Assembly: GCA_030144725.1 (NCBI GenBank)
Contig: JASKMD010000014.1
Location: forward strand, 5,011,370-5,075,369
Direction of reading: 5' to 3'
DNA length: 64,000 nt
From: Haematococcus lacustris
Lineage: Eukaryota; Chlorophyta; Chlorophyceae; Chlamydomonadales; Haematococcaceae
The position numbers and the translations under genes are program-made. The notes below the pieces were generated by a model. It searched no databases, was not told where the DNA came from, and saw only the letters and a list, made by a program, of their open reading frames with translations. This document shows, piece after piece, positions 58,901-64,000 of this stretch (positions within the stretch are counted from its first letter, which is position 1; each line of letters starts with the position of its first letter).

Positions 58901-59080
58901 CCTGCCCATCACTGGCCGCCAAAACTGAGACTCGTCACCCGGGCGCACCGTCGGCACAAACGCTAGTGCGCTGTGCGCGATAACTCCTACGAGCAGGGCT
59001 GCCAGGGCGCCAGCCGCAGTCCGCCAGACAAGGCGCGTAGGCACGTTTATCAACCCTAACGCGCTCCTGACGGTTGCCAT
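52873..59080 (-). CDS. FAD-linked sugar-lactone-oxidase-type enzyme, 15 exons
   Basis: Flavoprotein of the PCMH/ALO group, which oxidises aldonolactones such as L-gulono- or L-galactono-lactone in ascorbate synthesis; the substrate here is not fixed. Exons 5' to 3': 58949-59080, 58826-58881, 58575-58659, 58226-58381, 57494-57577, 57167-57262, 56778-57065, 56532-56651, 56222-56305, 55558-55687, 55110-55206, 54692-54752, 54000-54177, 53397-53496, 52873-53113. Phases close to 635 residues. Residues 20-40 form a hydrophobic signal or anchor (GALAALLVGVIAHSALA). GAGHSW (H87) is the usual site of covalent FAD. GGAVSTGTHGSS (about 183-194) is the second FAD-binding block. HWGK (574-577) near the C-terminus is the ALO-domain signature. 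LPASAPGLLEVSRVG and YLKEPEIYELTI also fit the family. It appears intact. Exon 1's donor is the least certain site. Confidence 0.88.
55874..55957. repeat. CTG x28 microsatellite (CAG on the gene's sense strand)
   Basis: Twenty-eight perfect units in the intron between the exons at 56222-56305 and 55558-55687, followed by a CTGCCG-type run to about 55995. Confidence 0.97.
57942..57969 (+). repeat. Interstitial telomere-like repeat, TTAGGG x4
   Basis: Four perfect TTAGGG units plus TTAG in the intron between the exons at 58226-58381 and 57494-57577. Confidence 0.95.
58705..58729. repeat. T25 homopolymer
   Basis: Twenty-five T in the intron between exons 2 and 3 of the flavin oxidase, followed by GAGAGAAAGAGA. 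On the gene's sense strand it reads poly(A). Confidence 0.95.
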
Positions 59081-59200
59081 TGCGCAGATGTTCTCTGCTG
59101 GCCAACGTTGTCTGCTGGACCTCGTAAGAGTGCTGGCACAATTGAAAATCGCGCTATTATCGACCTGTCACGGACGGCCGTTGATTACGAAACCTGACTT
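59081..59200. promoter_or_regulatory. Probable promoter region of the flavin oxidase, possibly bidirectional
   Basis: A 120-bp gap separates the minus-strand ATG at 59080 from a plus-strand ATG at 59201. No TATA box or named site is visible. Confidence 0.3.
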
Positions 59201-59521
59201 ATGGGGTCTCGTCGCGCACAGCCTAGCCTAGGAAGGCGCTGGCCTGTTCGCGCTGTTCGACTAGACGCTAGGCTACTCGTAGCGGCAAATGCGGAGGGAC
59301 GCATGCGACGCTGCATCGACGAGGTGTATTGCGCGGCGATGCACCGCGATGCCCTCAGCAGTCGTGGTTTGCAAAAGCTAGAGCGGGTGGGTACGGCACC
59401 CTGCGCACCAGGCTCAGCCGCCAGGTGCCCAGGTGGTTGGACAGGTGGTAGGTCGGTTGCAACTTTTCAGCTACACAGCCACGCCTGGTCCGTGCTTCAT
59501 TGCTGCACCGTGGGCACCTGA
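59201..59521 (+). CDS. Uncertain divergent ORF
   Basis: The first 65 codons look translated (RAVRLDARLLVAANAEGRMR), then the frame passes a plausible donor (GCGGGTGGGTAC near 59390) into less convincing sequence. It might be the first exon of a plus-strand gene, but no later exon was found in 59.5-60.6 kb. No family is recognised. Confidence 0.25.
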   Translation: MGSRRAQPSLGRRWPVRAVRLDARLLVAANAEGRMRRCIDEVYCAAMHRDALSSRGLQKLERVGTAPCAPGSAARCPGGWTGGRSVATFQLHSHAWSVLHCCTVGT

Positions 59522-60667
59522 TTGTGATGGGACACTAAGCAGGGACAACTGCAGCGGCCACATCCATGTACATGCTGCCACATGCGCCACATACTGCCAC
59601 AGCAACCACATGCAACTGCAAGTTAAGCTTTGAGAAGGCAACCCTGATGTCAAGCAGCTATGACCAATAGCATGGCGCACCACAGCCGGCGCATGGTTGG
59701 TTGAGGTCCATCCGCCAGGCAAGTGTTGTCGAACGCTAACAGCAGTATATGGCGGCAGGATGCAATCCGCCCAAGCTCATTTCGCTGGTCGGTGCTATGC
59801 CCCATTGCACTATCACTTTGACCTCCTTGTCTACACGACCAACAGTGCATCAGACGAACATCAGTAACACCAAGAGTTTGTGATGAGAGTACGCAGTGCA
59901 ATGCCTGGTGATAGTGTAGGCAGATCTAGTTCCATGCCTTCGATGTAGTCATCGACCAGCTTGTGCTAGTGTCCGGCTGACATGGAGGGGGCCACGCTCC
60001 TAGCTAACCTGACTTTCTAACTTGTTTTGGGGTGATCTACGCGGGCACTGAAACGCTGCCTAGGGGAGCCTGCTGGGAGGGGCCTGCGGCATTAGCCACT
60101 GCAGCCAGCAGCCAGCAGCCAGCAGCCGCAGCCGCCCCAAATACCCCCTCCTCCTCCCCTCCCACATGACCCACACTTCAGGTCAGCAGCATCCCCAAGG
60201 CATGCAGCTGGTGAGCAGCGCAGAGGGGCCAGAGGGGAGGGGCTCCATACCTGATCCCAAGGCCGCGAGTACGACATGTCGACCCAACAGCTCGTTGCTG
60301 ATGACCTAAATGGCTGCGGCCACTCATGAGTGCCACATCACAAGTGAGCGGACATGGGGGCCATCCAGCTCCCCTGCCAGCTCCTGGTAATCATATACGC
60401 CAGCCTGATTTGGCTGCTTGGCCCTGCCTATCAACGACTTGGGGATGGGGCTGGGGCTGGGGGGGCTGCTGCCTCATAGGGGGGCTGCTGGCGAGTGGGC
60501 AGGGGGCCTGTAGAGGCTGCCTCCACTTTAGGGGGAAGGGTTGGGGGGAGGGTCTGGGGGCCAAGAGGCAGCTGTTAACCCGGATCGACTGAGCCTGGTG
60601 TAGCCAGTAGCCAGTAGCCAGGCTGTCCTGCTGGGCTGCAACCTGCCTGCTGGGCTGCACTTGCTGG
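59522..60667. other. Intergenic, no supported gene
   Basis: Nothing recognisable apart from short CAGC repeats near 60100-60130 and a G-rich stretch near 60435-60480. Confidence 0.4.
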
Positions 60668-60960
60668 GTGCGCCAGCGGCATGGTAAGTATGTGCGGGGC
60701 CTGCTATGGTGCCACGAGGTGCCGCCCAACCCCACTCCCCGACCCCCCTCCCCCAGCCCAGGCCCCCATTGCCCAGGACACCCCTGCCCCTACCCAGGAC
60801 CCACCTCCCCCTGCCCAGGAGCCATCCACCTACCCCAGCCCAGGCCCAGCCCTTCCCTGCCCCACCTGGCCCAGTCCCAGCACCCCAGGGCCCTCCATGG
60901 GGCAGGTGGCTGGACCGGGACACCGACGGATGCCTGAACTTGCAACACATTGGGGAGAGC
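60668..60960 (+). pseudogene. Second Fanzor/TnpB-like relic (RuvC-III end)
   Basis: Two pieces of the same C-terminal region as the copy at 47.6-48.5 kb: KYVRGLLWCHEV (near 60680-60717), equivalent to VRGLMWCPQL, and WLDRDTDGCLNLQHIGES (near 60907-60960), equivalent to WVDRDCNAALNLQRAGES. A Pro-rich spacer of about 190 bp lies between them and the two pieces are in different frames, so an indel or a lost splice is needed to join them. NAA has become DGC. Nothing of RuvC-I or RuvC-II was found upstream. Clearly a decayed copy. Confidence 0.65.
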
Positions 60961-62331
60961 ACCACACATGCTTGGATGCAATGCAGCCTGGCCACCTTTC
61001 CTGGTGTCGTCCATTGCCCTGCTGCTCCCTCCAGCATGCCTTCCACCATTGCAGGCGCCATGACCTGCCACATAAACCCCCAAGGCTCCTTTGAAAAGAT
61101 GGCAGCCTCTTCTTTACACACACACAGGCGAGCAGCAGCACCTTTCATGGAGTCAACAAGGAGACCTTTGAGCACAGCACCTGGCCTCAATACGAGCAGG
61201 CTGAACTACCTGCCTACAAACTAGTCATCCACCGAGCCACTCAGCTCGCGCTAGTATACACAGACCCTCATACATCACACGACATGCGTGCACCACTACA
61301 CCCTCAATACTGAACAACATGGAGGGCGGTGGGGTGCCTGTGTGAGTTGTCACGTGGCCCCAACCTCTGCCTCAGCAGGCCACAGCTGCCACTGTTTGCA
61401 ACATACCCGAGGCCCATGCCACAGACCTAGTGAACAAATGGTACATGCCAACGGTGATGGTGGTGGACACCACCTTGGCGCGCTGGTGCTTGATCCGTAG
61501 GGCCTAACGCTCTACACTGGCCCAGACAGGCTACCCAGCACCATGCACAATCTTGACACACTCCACTGGAGCCACCCCCACAACTGGTCCCACCCTAGCA
61601 CCTCCCTCAACGGTCCGCAAAGGTAGGATAAGGTCTCCTCACCAGGGGTGCTGGCTTGTCTGTGAGGAGTTATGCGCCCTCCACCTACACGAATGCCTGA
61701 CCCCTGTGACAGGGCTGCAGCGTAGAGTTCCCAGCAGGACATACGCAGCGCCTGCAGCCAGCCCCTGACCACTGGGCTCAGCACCTGGCTGCCTCCACTG
61801 CATACCCCGCTATCAGCTGGGCGCCAGACACCTCATGCCAGCACATGTGATGTGCTGCACACACATGTGATGTGCTGCACACACATGGATCAGAGGAGGG
61901 GACCTGGGCCCATGCAGCCCAAGACCATGCCCCAACTGACAATGACAGACCTACCCTACCCTAACCCTTGCCAGACCCAGTGCAGGGCAAAGGAGCCCTA
62001 CCTATAGGCAGCTAGAGCCCCCTTCAGGTGATCATACTACTGCACACACACACACACCCTGCAAGCGCAGCTGCTCCTCCTTCCCCACTCACACCACGCC
62101 TCATCCTGCTAAGCCACCCACTCCCTGTAGCAGGCCTGCCTGCCTGCCTGCACCGCTGACCTGGCTCGGGACATGGTCTCAGTGCAGGGACAGCTGCTCC
62201 TTGTGCCCCTCCTAAGCCGCAGACCACCAGCTTCCGCTGCGGCCCTGCTGATCCTTCTACTCCTGCTGATCAGCCCCCCGCAGACCTGTGGACTCTATTG
62301 CCATTTCTGAAAACAACGTGTCTGGGTTATC
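60961..62331. other. Intergenic, no supported gene
   Basis: Holds a direct repeat of a 20-bp unit (ACATGTGATGTGCTGCACAC) at 61842-61881. The rest shows no convincing exon on either strand. Confidence 0.4.
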
Positions 62332-64000
62332 TCAGCACTCCATGGAGTCTTTGTACATCTCCAGGCCCAGATAGCTCAGGTGGTCCGCCACACTGTGCAG
62401 CACAACAGGCCATGGTGCGAGTGACTCAGCCGCCCAGCTAGCCACACTCCCATGACCATGCATGGCACAGCCTAGCAGGAACCCACATACACACCACACA
62501 ACACCACACGGCGCACCAGTCACCCATAGCAGCAGACGCCTTCAGAGCCTGCAGAGTTTGGCTGCTAGAGTTGAGGCACTTTAACAGCTGGGCTACCTAC
62601 GAACCAGCTGGCAGGCAGGTTGCCAATGATGTGTCATGGCTGGGTATGGTGTCAGGCAGTGTGAGGTGCAAGGTGCTGTGCAGTGCTGTGCAAAACAGCC
62701 TGCAGGTCCCTGACCCACCTGGTGCACAGCCCCAGCATGCAGGCTGAGTTGTGGCAGCTGGGGTCTTCTCCGCTGTCATCACACAGCAGCACCTTTTGCT
62801 CTATCATGCCGCCGCTGGTGGTCATGTCCACAGTCCAGGCCTGCAGCACCCAGACACATGCAGGCTGGACACTGCAGCCAATAGTCTCAGAAAGCACCCG
62901 CCTAGCCTGAGCCCACCGCATTGCACTACTTTGGCAAATTCACGGCTGAGACAGTCAGTGTGCATGGGAGGCGGTGGCTGGAGGCTGGTGCTGGGGTGCC
63001 CATGTCTTATTGCCTTATTGCAGTGACTCATATTGCTGTGAAGTATGATATGAGTGTAGTCCTGTATGTCCCCTTGGTCCTCAATCTCAAACTCAAACTC
63101 AGTCCTCTGACATATCACCTCAGGCACCTGCCCAGCACCAGCCCTGCACCAGCCCTGCACCAGGCCAGCACCAGCCCTGCACCAGCCCTATACCTGCCCT
63201 GCACCTGCTTTGGCCTACAATCACCTCTCGGGCAACGTGGTGGAAGCCTATGAGCTGTGGTGGCAGCGAGGGCACCACGTCCCGGTTGTGTGTGAAGCGC
63301 CAGCTCTCCACCACATGCGTGTTGAACAGCAGCTGCCAGTCCAGGTTGCCCACACGAGGCGAACCAAAGGTCCACGACCGCACCTGCAACAGCGGCGGCC
63401 AGACAGAGGAGGTGGAGGTGGCACACTAGGGAGTGTGGACAGAGGGCATCAGTGTTTGGCAGCAAGCAGGCGAGCCACATGGGCAAGGACAGAGAGCACA
63501 TGGAGAAGTGAACAGGTGAGGGGCACCAATAGAGGAGGGTGTTCTACACTGCCTCGCAATAAGTTTAGTCCAGGGCTCACTGCTGCCTTATCCAACTCTA
63601 TGTATACAACCCAAATGGTTCCACTAACTCCTAGATGCTGCATGGGAGGACTGGAAGGTATGGGTACGAGTTCAATGGCATGGAGGCTGCAAAGGAGCGG
63701 AGGTGCAGATGGAACAGTGGGTGAAGATGGAGCGGAGTTGCAGAGGTGCCAATAGCTGCGTAGGTGGCTCTACAACACTCAACCCCATCCGCCTCATCCA
63801 CCGGTCACTGCTGGCAGGTTATGCTTCTTCAGAGAAGAAGCAAGCCAAGCCGCCTCACCTCTGTGAAGTTCAGCTTAAACTTCAGGTCCATGGCGCACAG
63901 GCTAGCCAGCGCGGCGCCCATGCTGTGCCCTGTGACGAACAGCCGGGGTGTGGGGTGCTGCTCCAGCAGCTCCATGGCTGCGGCTGTCAAGTTGGCTTGG
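62332..64000 (-). CDS. Class 3 lipase, C-terminal part (5' end beyond window)
   Basis: Alpha/beta hydrolase of the fungal-type triacylglycerol lipase family (class 3), hydrolysing acyl esters of glycerolipids. Exons: 63859 to the window edge, 63225-63383, 62719-62840, 62332-62392; phases 0, 0 and 2 agree. The nucleophile elbow is GHSMGAALASLCA (Ser of GHSMG). FGSPRVGN follows the usual spacing. NRDVVPSLPP carries the catalytic Asp and FHHVARE the catalytic His. DDSGEDPSCHNSAC and DHLSYLGLEMYKDSMEC at the end match the family's C-terminus, with the conserved DHLSYLG. The stop is TGA at 62332-62334. The triad is complete; the lid and N-terminus lie outside the window. Confidence 0.9.

Noticed and set aside
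61288..61784. Possible LINE reverse-transcriptase remnant
   Set aside because: Stops interrupt every frame and no RT motif (such as xADD) can be read.

Overview
The window is nuclear DNA of a GC-rich green alga, most likely a chlamydomonadalean close to Haematococcus. The inference rests on short GT-AG introns at high density, GC-rich CAG/CTG-laden coding DNA, a chlorophyte-type TGTAA signal in the retrotransposon LTR, an interstitial TTAGGG tract, and the style of the Fanzor/TnpB-like protein. There is no bacterial, organellar or viral gene organisation. All gene models below were assembled by hand from splice signals; the models called complete keep reading phase through every junction, but none was tested against RNA.

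Layout. 1-2,637 (minus): the edge-truncated member A of a multicopy gene family with a Cys knuckle, coiled coils and a helical domain. 3,996-13,392 (minus): a complete 19-exon phosphatidylinositol-4-phosphate 5-kinase with N-terminal MORN repeats. 13.7-24.1 kb: an accessory stretch with an orphan 3' piece of the family, a 1-kb TIR element flanked by TA, a full-length Ty3/gypsy chromovirus (5-bp target duplication, Gag and Pol separated by one in-frame UAG), an orphan kinesin motor exon, and a decayed intronless ORF.

24.2-51.1 kb: a head-to-tail array of the same family (members B, C, D1, D2, E, a 3' fragment and F). Spacers and 5' flanks are repeated with the genes. A block of exon end, 118-nt intron and exon start is nearly identical in five copies, including the inverted copy A, which suggests gene conversion. 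C-terminal modules differ between members: a short coil, a Gln/Arg minisatellite, or a long Ser/Pro-rich tail. Inside this array (47.6-48.5 kb) lies the C-terminal half of a Fanzor/TnpB-like RuvC nuclease; a second, more decayed relic lies at 60.7-61.0 kb.

52,873-59,080 (minus): a complete 15-exon FAD-linked sugar-lactone-oxidase-type gene whose introns hold a 28-unit CTG tract, a TTAGGG tract and a T25 run. 62,332-64,000 (minus): the 3' part of a class 3 lipase.

The three conserved enzyme genes (lipid kinase, flavin oxidase, lipase) are ordinary, unrelated housekeeping neighbours. The unusual biology is the lineage-expanded coiled-coil family, its homogenised core, and the Fanzor remnants embedded in and beside it.
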